From: Flaccisagitta enflata
Lineage: Eukaryota > Chaetognatha > Sagittoidea > Aphragmophora
DNA length: 64,000 bases
Assembly: GCA_965153355.1 (NCBI GenBank)
Contig: OZ231127.1
Location: forward strand, 50,468,001-50,532,000
Reading direction: 5' to 3'
In this document: positions 45,526 through 56,095 of the stretch, one piece after another
Layout of the letters: every line of letters starts with the position of its first letter
How positions within the stretch are numbered: the first letter of the stretch is position 1
Notes under the pieces: generated by a model
Databases searched by the model: none
Told to the model about the DNA's origin: nothing
Seen by the model: only the letters and a program-made list of their open reading frames with translations
Made by a program: the position numbers and the translations under genes

Positions 45526-45745
45526 TTTTTATTCGCGTGCACGCGACTCTCCAACCTGCCCTGTACGTCGGTCGTACGGTCGGTCCGTCGGTTGGTCGGT
45601 CGGTAACACTTTGCTTTTTTGGTGTATACAGGCGGTTTTGAGGTTACAGTTCCTGCCCAACTGTCTAGCCTGTCTATTTCATCACTGCTCCTGCCCACTC
45701 GCACGCGACTTGGGTAGCCGTGTATCCGGCATACAAGGCCTTGTT
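45526..45745 (-). mobile_element. HINE element (minus, GTCGCGTGC subtype)
   Basis: 3' end TTTTTATTCGCGTGCACGCG then ACTC; GTCGGTTGGTCGGTCGGTAA; 5' end CACTCGCACGCGACTTGGGT then AGGCCTTGTTTTC. The CTAA is changed to ATAA here. Confidence 0.7.
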
Positions 45746-45761
45746 TTCTTTTTCTTTTCTT

Positions 45762-45940
45762 CTTTTTCTTCTTCTTCTTCATCTTCTTCTTCTTCTTCTT
45801 CTTCTTCTTCTTCTTCTTCTTTTTGCTCGCTTGAACTGTCGTGGTACTGATATCTTTATTCTGAAATACTTCGTTACTTCTTCATCTTCTTCTTCTTCTT
45901 CTTCTTCTTCTTCTTCTTCTTCTTCTTCTTCTTCTTCTTT
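45762..45940. repeat. Two (CTT)n microsatellites
   Basis: 45768-45830 and 45880-45938; poly-Leu/Ser frames are artefacts. Confidence 0.95.
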
Positions 45941-46106
45941 TATTTTCACTCCTACAACTTATTTTCATCTGATTTTTTTGTTTCTTTCCTCTCGTCTCTA
46001 AGGCTTCTCTTTAATACTACTGAGAACTGCGAAATACCTTTTTTTCGCTGCGGTCACCTTACATGAAATTATAAATTTGCATAGAAATGAAGAAAATCGA
46101 AAAAAT

Positions 46107-46155
46107 AAAAACATGGCCCTGATCTACACACATCAGGGGTCAGGGCCATGTTTTT
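46107..46155. repeat. Perfect 16-bp inverted repeat (hairpin)
   Basis: AAAAACATGGCCCTGA at 46107-46122 and its exact inverse at 46140-46155, with a 17-bp loop containing CACACATCAG. Unlikely by chance; could be a miniature foldback or a structured transcript. Confidence 0.8.
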
Positions 46156-46841
46156 CAAAATGCAAAATATGCAAAATATGCAAAAATGAGGCTGTGATAT
46201 AATTTCACGTCCCAATGAATAATATTGTCAAAAAATGTTGTGGCCATAATTTTTTTTCTAGTTTGAGACAGAAACAAGCATAAAAACACTTCCGGTAGGT
46301 GACCACCACAAGCTTTTGACACATGGTGATATTGTTGATCAGGCTGCTTAACAAAATTTTGAATATGGTCTTCTGTTGAAAAAAAAACGTGTGAAATGCG
46401 GGTCATGTCGGGAAATGCAAATCAGCTTTGTAAGCAGAGAGAGGCTCATGTTACTTGACTTTTTGGCATTTTGGTTGTAAACCAAGGCCCAGGAACATTG
46501 TGAGCGGTAATTTAGGTGTCAACCGCTATATGTTGACTAACTGGAAGGTTTATACTCTCCAAAACCTTGCTTATGTAGAGGAACAAAGGTCAAAGCAAGA
46601 GTAATGTTGTAAAGCAAAATACCACGGAAATCAACCGTTAGTGGTAATTTGTGGCCTGTTGTCACGCATTATATGGGTCAAAAATTGTCATTCATGACTC
46701 ATATACGCACTTTAGTGATGCCCCATGAAGAGGTTGAGCTCAGTTTGACAATTTGGAACACTCGCGAATCCAAATTCAGCCTAAAAACTAATGGATACCA
46801 TAATTTCTTGACCCGGTACACCGTGACATAAGGGAGTGGTA

Positions 46842-48294
46842 CACTCTTTTTTTTGAGTAAGGACAAAGTTTATAAGGACATTGAGGTTGAAATTTGCCAA
46901 AAATTAAGAAAATTTTAAGGACAAAGCCCAGCCTCAGATTTGTAAAAAAAAATTTTTGATTCAGAATTTAGTTTGTTTTTATGCAACTTCTTAAAGAAAA
47001 TAACCATGTTTATAGGAAAGAAAAACATTTATTTTTGCTAAATGATATTGTATTTTAGTAAAAACAAATACAAAGCATTTATTGTAACATCTAACTTGCA
47101 GGCCTTTTTTTAGAGCGAGCCCGCGAGCCCGTGGCTCTCAATTTTGCTGTCGGGCTCTCTAGTTTTGCTGGCTCTGAGCCCGGCTGGCTCTCTCTAAATT
47201 GAAACCATGGATTGGAAGATTTATAATCACAATTAGAAAATCCGATTCACAAGTTGAGAGAGGCTAAAGTGAAGTTCTACCATAGCGACCTTGTCAAATG
47301 TGAATTGATCAAAAAGTAAAGCATCTCAATTTTTTTTCTTGTAAATGCGTCTAATACTCATGGTATAAAAGCTGTGATGACTTTTGCTTTCTATGAATCC
47401 AAACTATTTCTGTTATGAGAAATTACCATTGAACGATGATAATGTCATGAGGCTTACACATTTTTTGAAAAATAGAGCAAAATGTTCAGTTTTTCAAGTT
47501 GTTTGCACGCTGCTCTATAACCTATGGCAGTCTGTCCATCTGTTGGTCCGCCCATTCATTAGTCCATCTGTTGCTCTATTAGTCGGTGACACTGTTTTTT
47601 TTTCTTTTTTTCTTTTTGCATTTACAAGTGATTCATGTGTAAAGAAGCGCGCCGCTGGGGGAGCCTAAAAAGGGGCATTACCCTGCACCTTTCAATGATT
47701 TTGGAAAAAGTCAATCTTTTGAATTTTTTTTTCTTGAGTTTAAGAGAAAAGGCATAAACAATTTCTAACAAAAGGAACCACAAGAAAACTACTCCTTTCC
47801 TCAATATTTCATCAGTTTTCAATATTTAAACATATAGTTCACTTAAAATTTAGCATCAGAGACTGTTATGATGAAAAAATCAAATAAAAAAGAAGCGGCG
47901 GCATTTGAATTCCAGTATGTTAATGTCACTCCTCCTGCCCAAATGTTTTCTAGCAAATTTCCTCACTACCCCTGCCCGCCCAAACACAATTTAGGTAGCC
48001 TTCCATCCAGCATTGTTTTTTTTGCCGGGCTCGCTGTTTTGCCGTCGGGCTCAGTAAAATTGTGAGGAGAGAGCCCGGTTGGCTCTGCCAAAAAAATCTC
48101 TAAAAAAAGGCCTGCTAACTTGTATTCACTTATATTGAATATCAGTTATTTCAATCCACAAATCATAATCAAAAGAAATTCATAGGAAAATATTAAGGAC
48201 ACGCTTAAGACATTTCAGCCTGGAATTTGCAAAAATTTAAGGACATCCCAGCCTCAGAAAAAAATTAACTGGTCCTTATAAAAAGAAAAGAGCG
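46842..48294. mobile_element. ~1.45-kb non-autonomous DNA transposon, interrupted by a hAT element
   Basis: TA flanks at 46840-46841 and 48295-48296. Termini CACTCTTTTTTTTGAGTAAG and, inverted, CGCTCTTTTCTTTTTATAAG; subterminal TATAAGGACATTGAGG. The same family as the 402-bp MITE in MFSD1 intron 6. Removing the hAT insertion leaves about 430 bp, close to that MITE's size. Confidence 0.72.
47091..48122. mobile_element. 1016-bp hAT-type non-autonomous element with perfect 8-bp TSD
   Basis: The element is 47099-48114. The target duplication CTAACTTG is at 47091-47098 and 48115-48122. Termini CAGGCCTTTTTTTAGAG and CTCTAAAAAAAGGCCTG are exact inverses. Subterminal GAGCCCG/CGGGCTC repeats recur at both ends. 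An 8-bp TSD with CAG..CTG ends is diagnostic of hAT. No transposase frame; its interior includes a degenerate HINE-like stretch (about 47515-48018). Confidence 0.9.
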
Positions 48295-48370
48295 TAGAAG
48301 AAAAAATAATACGCGGTGAGACAGATCAGATCTAGCTCGCCGCGATGGACGCAGATTCTCGAAAGTTTAC

Positions 48371-49053
48371 CTGACAACTCCTTCCACTTTTGCGAGATGA
48401 GGTTCATCTTCCTCGTGTTCTCGACTCCTTTCATCATTTCGGCGTCTCGCATGCATTCTGGAATGAAGTACGAATAACCGTTCGTCGGCGGTTTCTTCTT
48501 CCGCAAATGCTTCGACACTTTCGGCTTGCTTTCTTTCTTCGCGCTGGGAGAACATTCCTTGCCCGCGTTGCCGATCGATTCCCGCTCCTTATTAGAATTA
48601 CATGCCCATTGAATCGTTTGAATGGCTTGATGAATGGACATGCCGCCCCAGTGAAGTGTCATGACCCATGATATATTCAGAAACAAGTGTACAGCAAAAT
48701 ATATGGATGACCGACCGTTCGGCGACCGACCAATGAACAGGTCAATACATACGAGCAGAGATAGATGTGTGTGACTCGCCTAAAAAATTAACCGTGTCGA
48801 TGGTCTCAAAAGAACTAACCCTTTGATGTTCGGCCTTGCGCGCCAGGGCCTTTCTCTTGTACTTATTCTTCTTCTCTTCGCTGAGTTGGTTGTATTTGGC
48901 GGTGATTCGGCGATTGATTTCCGACGCGTTCAGATCCGAATTCTTCTCGGTGAATTTCTCCTTTTTCTCCTCGATGAATACTCGAATGGCATCAAAGGGT
49001 TTTTGCGGGGCGGCAGAAGATACGGATGAAGCAGGCTTAGAACGAGACTCCAT
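48371..49053 (-). CDS. Two-HMG-box protein, 3' end not found
   Basis: Exon 1 is 49053-48820 (78 codons, donor AGG|GTTAGT). Exon 2 is 48587-48371 (72 codons plus 1 nt, acceptor TTCTAATAAG, donor TCAG|GTAAAC), joined in phase 0. Box A covers about residues 17-78 (KPFDAIRVFIEEKKEKF.., then INRRITAKYNQLSEEKKNKY), a clear HMG-box helix 1/2/3 pattern with KPFxxxxxF and LSEEEK. A lysine-rich linker leads to box B (KKKPPTNGYSYFIPECMRD, then NLISQKWKELSG), which breaks at the donor before helix 3. The next exon was not located; reading through would give only 27 unrelated residues. An in-frame TGA lies upstream of the ATG. HMG boxes bend DNA; HMGB-like and TFAM-like roles are both possible. It is head to head with the knottin-like gene, 363 bp apart. 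Confidence 0.75.
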
Positions 49054-49416
49054 GCGTTTCTTGTTGTATCAAAATACCAATTAAAATGGGAGAATAAAAA
49101 GAGGCGACTGACCATCTCTTCCCCTCAAATAATGTAGGTCCACTGTCCACATGAGCGATATACGGTAATCTTATACATCTGGACTAATCTTACTCAATAC
49201 AGTTATCATAGACCCATATCAACAATAAAAGATCCTAAGAACCCATTTCAAAACTATCGTAGCTACTATTGGCACGATTACCGACATTCAGATTAGAAAA
49301 GAAAAACAAATTTGAAATTTTATCAGCCTTCTTTTTTCTTGGCTCATCAAAAAAGCAACGCTTTTAAAATCTCCGTATCATCGCTCAAGTGTGCCATCAC
49401 AGACACGAAACATCCG
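49054..49416. promoter_or_regulatory. Divergent intergenic region between HMG gene and secreted-peptide gene
   Basis: Start codons at 49053 (minus) and 49417 (plus) face away from each other, so this 363-bp stretch should hold both promoters if no 5' exon is missing. I see no clear core element. Confidence 0.4.
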
Positions 49417-50522
49417 ATGGCGACCATGGTGAAGCTGGCGTGCATCCTGCTTTTGGCATTCATCGTGGGGTAGATACATCTTTTTTGTCAGACTAGTTCA
49501 ATTCCATATATATCTGCATCTCGCAAACGGCGCTTTAACAACCAATGCTCTTTCATGTATACATGTGCACATACAGTAACAACAGAGTGAAGCGTTAGAG
49601 AAATTAAAAACCTATTTCATATGGATCTCGTCTCATATAAAAATGATGATAATGATACTAATATGATCATCAACAATCTAATTATCAGTTTATTGATCTA
49701 TTTTTTTTCAGGAATTGCCAATCTAAGTCTCAGTCAGGCAAAGACTCTGGGAAAGTTTGGCCCGCTGAAAAGGTAAAAAAATAGATATTTGTCAGGCCGC
49801 CCGTTCGTTGGTTGGTAGATCACTTTCATGTCAAAATCGATCCATGTGGTTCTAAGTCAGCATATTGACGATATCCCATGCCGTAACCCTGAACGTGGGT
49901 TTTTGCATCCGGTTGTCCTCATTTAGCGTTGGTGAACCACCGAATATCTGGATGGGACAGTACAGGCCTACCCTCACACTTCGAGGCGCAAGCCCATCCT
50001 GATCATGGCGATCTTGGACTGGGACTAGGACTGACATTATGACAATGAAAGAGCTAACAATGCAATGATCGAAGCTACCACTACTTCAATCTAATGTTCA
50101 TCACATTCTTTCATGGCATTGATAGAGTCCAACCATGCTGCTTTTACAGTTTTTCCTCCCTTATATATCTACACACGAAATTACATTTGTTTTATCTATT
50201 ATATGACCATGTGTCTCGGAAAGAAGTTCATGTTCCATAATCAGGCAAGGAAAGTATATGTAGTCAACACATAATACAAACAATGCTGTGAAACCCTTTC
50301 CCCCCCTTCCTTTGACAGACACAAAATAATTTACGACGGCTGAATGATCTTCTTTCCCGACGTGATGCCGCTGCGGATTACTTGAAAGAGCCATGCCGCG
50401 GCCGCGAGTGTCTCGACAACGGGAGACATTGCTGCAACTCAATCTGCGAATACACTGTCGAATGCGTCAGGGAATCTGGATGGAGCAAGCCCGTGGAGGA
50501 AATCCGCAATGAAACGAACTAG
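49417..50522 (+). CDS. Small secreted knottin-like cysteine-rich peptide precursor, 3 exons
   Basis: Exons 49417-49469, 49712-49772, 50319-50522, all GT-AG (donors GG|GTAGAT and AAG|GTAAAA; acceptors TTTTTTTTCAG and TTTGACAG), phases matching, 105 residues. Residues 1-18 are a strong signal peptide (KLACILLLAFIVG). Residues 20-65 are hydrophilic with two Arg-Arg pairs (after about residues 45 and 55) that could be pro-peptide cleavage sites. The C-terminal part has six cysteines spaced C-x4-C-x6-CC-x3-C-x5-C, the C-C-CC-C-C framework of inhibitor-cystine-knot peptides, which include toxins, antimicrobials, protease inhibitors and neuropeptide-like factors. One further cysteine sits just after the signal peptide. 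No specific family is recognised and no activity should be inferred from the framework alone. Confidence 0.75.
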
Positions 50523-50850
50523 CTCAGATTTTACCCCATTTGAAATCGCTCATTAATGCATAGTGAGAATCGCATCGGCAAATGTTTATCATGTTATCAA
50601 TACGATAGCGATTTTTTTTTTATATATTTTCTGTATTCTAAATGTAAAAAACTACTTTTCCACTGATGGTTTTCATCGATAACACTTTTCTTGAAAAAGA
50701 ATTGTTCTGGACGCGATTATGTCAGTTGCATGGTACAATTGTCATCTCAAAAGACGATGTTCTGTGTATGACAAATTGTTGCCATGTGACCCTTCTTGAT
50801 ATCGGTCAGCCTGCTGAGCCGTATCGTTCTTTCCGATATATCATAATGAA

Positions 50851-50856
50851 AATAAA
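50851..50856 (+). terminator. Candidate poly(A) signal of the secreted-peptide gene
   Basis: AATAAA 328 bp after the stop codon, just upstream of a HINE insertion. Weak evidence. Confidence 0.25.
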
Positions 50857-50922
50857 TTTCAACTTCCTTTGCAGATCTCGAGACGGCTTATTTCATTCAC
50901 CTACATGTTTTCTTTTTAGATG

Positions 50923-51083
50923 CGTCATCGCATCTCTATAAGAGGGTCTGTCCGTCGGTCCGTCCGTCCGTCCGTCCGTCGGTCCGTCCGTCCGTCCGTC
51001 CGTCCGTCCGTCCGTCTGTCCGTCCGTTACGCCTCTTCTGATAACACGCAGATGACGCATCTAGTTGCCCGCCTGGGCTTGTT
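50923..51083 (-). mobile_element. HINE element, complete (GATGACGCATC subtype)
   Basis: 3' end TTTTTAGATGCGTCATCGC then ATCTCTATAAGAGGG; (GTCC)n at 50957-51027; 5' end GCAGATGACGCATCTAG then CCGCCTGGGCTTGTT. The 12-bp 5' motif is the exact inverse of the hairpin arm. Confidence 0.85.
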
Positions 51084-51204
51084 ACTCTTAACCGTTACAA
51101 TTACTTTTGGTTCGCTTTTATAAGAAAGGAAATACTTCTACTTTCTAGCTGTGTGAAAGCGACTGTCTTTCCCTAGGTCTGTGATGTTCCCAGTCTTCTC
51201 TCCT

Positions 51205-52304
51205 CTATCTCTCTGCAAAAAAAGCTAAGCATCTATCTTCAAACCTGACGTCCTCCGGCAGATTGGCTACCATTTCACTCCAAGCATCCCAGGCTGACTT
51301 CGCTTTTACCGCCCAGACAAGTTCCGATAAGTCTTTCCATAATTGTGCAATTTTCGACATACGAGTGATACGACCTGCAGCGGGGCAAAAATGGTGGTGG
51401 AACAAATACATTTAGTGTTAACTCCTACTTGGGCGCCCACCACGTAAGTCAAATCCAAAATAATCCCATTAACGATACTTTATCGGCGCAGCAAATGATC
51501 ACTTAGAGGTTCAATTTCTTTGAGACGACCAGAGCTGAGTTTCTCTTGAGTAAAAGCGGAGTAACCAGTTTTGGGCGGTTTTCGTAGAATGCCTTGTTGA
51601 ATAATTCATTTGCGTTTACAATGATGAACATGCATATCGTTCAGGCTACTTCCTTATGTCACGTTTGCTTTGTTTCTACTCAAAACTTAAACACCAGAAC
51701 ATACTCTTTACCTTCATGAGTATCATAAACGGCCAGATCTGATTTAGCGAGGACGTTGATGGTGTCGGGGATTTCGTCCGTCGCTGCCCCGGGATCAAGT
51801 CTCTTTAATTCTTGGACTTCGTACTTTTTGATTGCTTCCATCGATTGCAGAATGAACGTAATTTTTTTCGATCCCTCCAATCCGTCCCAATTACGGCAAA
51901 TCTTTTTCGTCAGTTCCTTCATTTTGCATATTTTTGAGCAGCAAAAGTGATAGGGATGGTTAGATTAACCTCACATGTACATGCTGTAATTTTGCTGATA
52001 TGATCGTGATCGTGATCGTATAAACAAGGCGCGCTACGCATTTCACACAGGCTGACACAGCATAACAAACTACAAGAGATAGGCGTTAGAGAGACTTTGA
52101 ATGAGAAGTTCGTGAAAATCCCACAAGCCTTGAAGACTCAATGTCCTACCCCGAGATCAGTTATCATTCATTAGAAAGAAGAGCAAAGACACCAACATAA
52201 TCACAAACCAGCGTGGACAATTCGGCGAACTTTGGGCTGGCCTTCATCCTATCTTTGGCGTTGGCCGTGAAAATGCTTATCGGCGTCGGTGGCTGCTTCC
52301 ACAT
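51205..52304 (-). CDS. Two-HMG-box protein, 4 exons
   Basis: Exons 52304-52209, 51916-51712, 51592-51503, 51374-51205; phases agree, total 561 nt, 186 residues. Box A spans exons 1-2: KQPPTPISIFTANAKDRMK (helix 1), then ELTKKICRNWDGLEGSKKI (helix 2) and SMEAIKKYEVQELK (helix 3). Box B spans exons 3-4: RKPPKTGYSAFTQEKLSSG (helix 1) and SKIAQLWKDLSE / WAVKAKSAWDAW (helices 2-3). Box B shares KPPxxGYSxF and the xWKxLS core with the gene at 48371-49053, so they are likely paralogues. Uncertain points: the start (ATG at 52304 may follow an earlier exon), the weak acceptor of exon 2, and the end, since GTCAG|GTTTGA at 51245 is an alternative donor. The role is presumably DNA binding and bending in nucleus or mitochondrion. 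Confidence 0.65.
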
Positions 52305-52413
52305 TGGGGGGATCGGTAACAACGAACTTTGGAAATACCAGTCGGACAAATGGCCAAAGTGTACACAAAAACAATATATAAACACATGTGAAAGGAAAAA
52401 GGGGTAACACCAT

Positions 52414-52533
52414 ATCATTTACAGTCGTGCCACACCCCTTATTTACATTATAATGAATAAGGAGAAGGAAGAGGAAGAGGAAGCTCCTATATTTTACTAT
52501 GGGAAAGGTAGGGTTGGCACGACTGTAAATGAT
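52414..52533. mobile_element. 120-bp MITE with 19-bp perfect TIRs
   Basis: ATCATTTACAGTCGTGCCA at 52414-52432 and its exact inverse at 52515-52533. The centre is GAGGAA-rich. It lies just upstream of the second HMG gene. Confidence 0.85.
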
Positions 52534-53090
52534 AAAGTCTCATGAACTTTTCCTTTTAGTTATTAGGTTGATTTGTGATTGCGTATGGTCTGTTGATATG
52601 TCCGATTGGCAAAGCCAAAGTTGGTTGATACCGACCCCCCCATTCCACATCCCTAGATCCCCAAACCCCTAGATATATAGAGTAATAATACTGATACTGA
52701 GCGTGTCCTTTTTCTGGACAAGCATTTTTTAGCGCGTTCCTTCAACAATTTACGATTCCAAGGATGTCTAGATATCTGTCCCTTACTCTTTCTCATTTTT
52801 AGTATTTGCCCCTCCCCCCTCACTTCTCCTCTCTCTCTCTCTCTCTCTCTCTCCCCTTACCCACCGGCCACCCCCTCTCTCCTACTTCCCTCCCTCCCTC
52901 AGTACTTCTCTCATGAGCGATGTCCCCATGAATCGCATAATACGAAGTAAAAAAAACCGGCCGGTTTGATTGGGCGGCCGGATCCGGCCGGCCGGTCCCA
53001 TGAATGACCGGACACAATAGGGCGAAGGAGGTTCAACGACGCCCATATCAAAATTTTCCGAATCGGATTAAAGTGTCGCATTTAAGAGAT

Positions 53091-53094
53091 GGAA

Positions 53095-53126
<32 letters not shown>

Positions 53127-53143
53127 GAGAAAGAGAGAAAGAG

Positions 53144-53210
<67 letters not shown>

Positions 53211-53250
53211 AAAAAAGAAAAAAAGAAAGAAAGAGAGAAAGAAGGAAGGA
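53091..53250. repeat. (GAAA)n microsatellite
   Basis: GAAA with GAGA interruptions; Phe/Leu/Ser and Lys/Glu frames are artefacts. Preceded by a GGCCGG-rich palindromic stretch (52958-52996). Confidence 0.95.
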
Positions 53251-54035
53251 AAGAACAAATGAAAGAAAGAAAACAAAATATGTTGCGAAGATAGAAGACG
53301 CCATAGTAAATGTTACGAGGCAAGAATTTTAGGAGAAATGGATACGAAAGGAAAGAAACAAAGAAAAAGGAGGGGAAAAAAAGAAAGAAAAAAAAGGATG
53401 GAAAAGGAAGTCACTGACTTCACCACCTCCTTGCAGAAACGTCACATCCTCGGTGGACCGGATCATGATTATTAATCATTAAAAACTTTATGTGGAGGAA
53501 GAAGAAGAAGAAAAAGAAAAAGGAGAAGAAGAAGAAGAACTTTGAGAAGGAGAAGGAGAAGAAGATAAAGAAAAGGGGGGCGAATGAATTCCATTAAAGT
53601 CATTGACTTCAACGACCGAAGAAATTGAATTTCAAGAGGAGACATCAAATGAGAGGAAAAACTTAATCGACAAATTCAGATGTTTTCCTTGAGGCTTGAA
53701 CGAATCTTTTTTTAAATAGAAATGGGATTATACAGTTATAATTTATACAAAAATCGATGAGAAGAATATGAAGGGCACCACGTCTTATGTCTCTTTCTAT
53801 GATAACGCCTATAAAAACGTCAATCTTGCAGAAAAACAACATGTCAATGATGGAGAAAACGGTGGGAACTTCCATATTTATTTTTCCGTACTTGCCTCGC
53901 AAAAAAAAAGCCCAAGACAGGGCATAAGTCGCGGACGGTTGGGCAGGAGCAGTACTACGATACTACAAAACTTCAGTGCAACAATATTTCAAACCTACAT
54001 AACTTACAATGGTCTAAAAAGATTTGACAAGTGAC
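53251..54035. other. Gene-free stretch
   Basis: GAA-rich tracts at 53498-53575 and a HINE 5' block (AAGTCGCGGACGGTTGGGCA at 53926). No gene seen. Confidence 0.45.
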
Positions 54036-54208
54036 GCGGGGTCACAATATAGTTGCGGACGGGTGGGCAGGGGCATCCAACCCCCATCCGCACCCCAACC
54101 CACCTCTTACACTCAAACATACACAAAAAGTATAAAAAACGCTCGTTTTCAACTCGATCACCATCACGGACGGACGGACAAACCCTCCAATAGTGTGTCC
54201 GCAACTAA
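54036..54208 (+). mobile_element. HINE element (TGCGGAC subtype)
   Basis: GTTGCGGACGGGTGGGCAGG, TCACGGACGGACGGACAAAC, 3' end AATAGTGTGTCCGCAACTAA, abutting the next copy. Confidence 0.7.
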
Positions 54209-54445
54209 CAAGCCCGACGGGGCAACGATGCGTCCGGACTGAGTCTCCGCGTGTATTGACTTTGGCGATAAACATGTGACGTATATGGAGGGACAGATGG
54301 ATGAGCAGACAGATGAAACAACAGAGTGGCAAAGGAGTGTCTCGAAACACGTTTGCTGATAGTTTGATGATGAGGGCACTCATTCAGAATAGGATCTCAC
54401 CGTGGCCAAAAACATCCGGAAAACAGGTTGTTTTGGGTAGCGGCC
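54209..54445 (+). mobile_element. HINE element, 3'-truncated, in tandem with previous copy
   Basis: Starts CAAGCCCGACGGGGCAACGA then TGCGTCCGGACTGAG directly after the preceding CTAA, and carries the same body as 10298-10595 to about GTGGCCAAAAACATCCGG. No 3' hairpin. Confidence 0.7.
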
Positions 54446-54640
54446 CTGAAGTGGACTAAATCCTGTAGAACATAGGGGGACTTTTGTTCGTTCGTTTGTC
54501 CGTCCATCCGTCTCTCCATTTGTCCCCCCCCCCCTCAAAAGACCTCTCAAACCTCAGATAAGGCGTCAAGTTTGGCCTCTCAAGCCTAAAATCTTTACTT
54601 TCAGCCCTCTCAGGCCTCAGACGGATGGACGGATGGACAA
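54446..54640. repeat. Foldback-family arm with 21-bp minisatellite
   Basis: GGGTAGCGGCCCTGAAGTGG arm, then CTCTCAAGCCTAAAATC / CTCTCAGGCCTCA units: the inverse of the 32.6-34.1 kb minisatellite. Ends with GGATGGACGGATGGAC. Confidence 0.6.
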
Positions 54641-54825
54641 AAACCTCAATCTCAAGAATACATTCCGTTCCGTTTATGTTATTTCTCATTAATGCTTTTT
54701 GTTTCCAAGAGGTGCGAAAATAAAATTTCCCATGACCATGAGGCAAAATACAACGTCGAATAATGAAAGGGTCAAGCCCAACGCAAAGATCATTTGGCCG
54801 CAGTGTCAATATCCGTCCTCGAAAA

Positions 54826-54990
<165 letters not shown>

Positions 54991-55338
54991 TAGACAGGTA
55001 GACAGATTGGTAAACAGACAGAAATACAGACGGACAAACAGACAGTCAAACAGACAAGTAGGCCAACTTTTTTGACAGTCTGGCAGGGAGAGACATGCAA
55101 TGACAGACACAAAGAGACAAAGCGACGTAGGAAGGGTGGGGGGGGGGGGCGAAATTCAAACGCATGGGTATTGGGGAGCGGGGTCAAGGTAGGGCTATTG
55201 ACTCTGCAGTACATCGAGTCTTGGACCATTTATCTCGATTAGGTTTTAGGTTGGACCGTCTTTTACTTGCATGCAAATTTCCATCGTCGTTGCAGATCAA
55301 TCGACGTCAAATCAATGTGATCTAAAAGGCAATAACAT

Positions 55339-55385
<47 letters not shown>

Positions 55386-55389
<4 letters not shown>

Positions 55390-55514
55390 ACACTCTCTAT
55401 CGTTACGCCGATGGAGGATATGTCGATTCGTAGAAATTTGTCGCTAGCTGGACCCCACGCCGTGGTCAATATGGACATCAGCTTTCGTGGCTTTCCCTCG
55501 TACTGTTCGAGGCC
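55386..55514 (+). CDS. Possible isolated internal exon, product unknown
   Basis: After a (CT)n tract at 55346-55384 that ends in CTCAG, one frame stays open for about 43 codons with coding-like composition: LSIVTPMEDMSIRRNLSL then GPHAVVNMDISFRGFPSYC. A possible donor CCG|GTCTAAG follows at about 55518. The microsatellite would serve as polypyrimidine tract. I cannot place it in a family and found no partner exons, so it may be chance. Confidence 0.25.
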
Positions 55515-55580
55515 GGTCTAAGTGCCATGAGAAAGCTGGTAAATCGTGGGTGGCCTCTGAGGCTTAACTTTTTAACGCAG

Positions 55581-55583
<3 letters not shown>

Positions 55584-55672
<89 letters not shown>
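55584..55672. repeat. (GA)n microsatellite
   Basis: About 44 GA units. Confidence 0.97.
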
Positions 55673-55674
<2 letters not shown>

Positions 55675-55973
55675 CGGATTACCGTCGCGTTGGCCGTAGC
55701 GTGATGTGACTTCCACGGCCGCCGGATGAAGTTAAAAGTCATATGCTACCAATTTGGGCATTCGCGTTATATGCTGTGAAGCCTGTGATTATAGGAGAAT
55801 CTTCGCGAATGTTACTAGAACTAGTGACAAAGAAGCCGATAGAAATTTTGGAAATTATCGCATTGTTTGTCCACAGATTTTTTTAAAACCTTAAATTCGC
55901 TTCAAGAGTTTAGAGGCTTTTGATTTCTTCCCCCTGATCTTTGATTTCCTTCCCCGCCCGATCAAAAAAATTG

Positions 55974-56095
55974 TTAATCGCAGACTCGCGACTCTAGAAC
56001 TTACCGTGTCGGTCGGTCTGTCGGTCACGTCATATTTCTGTTTTCCGCTCCTGCCCGACCGTCCGCGACTGGGGGGAGTGTATACGGCCTTGTTT
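55974..56095 (-). mobile_element. HINE element (minus), compact
   Basis: 3' end GTTAATCGCAGACTCGCGAC, GTCGGTCGGTCTGTCGGTCA, 5' end CCGTCCGCGACTGGGGGGAG then ACGGCCTTGTTTTT. It abuts the next 3' end. Confidence 0.75.

Noticed and set aside
49715-49774. Alternative frame of the middle exon of the secreted-peptide gene
   Set aside because: It is open but out of phase with both neighbouring exons; the chosen phase fits both.
48371-52304. One gene with four HMG boxes
   Set aside because: The first exon of the downstream gene has its own ATG with an in-frame upstream TGA, and the phases of the only plausible donor and acceptor do not match.
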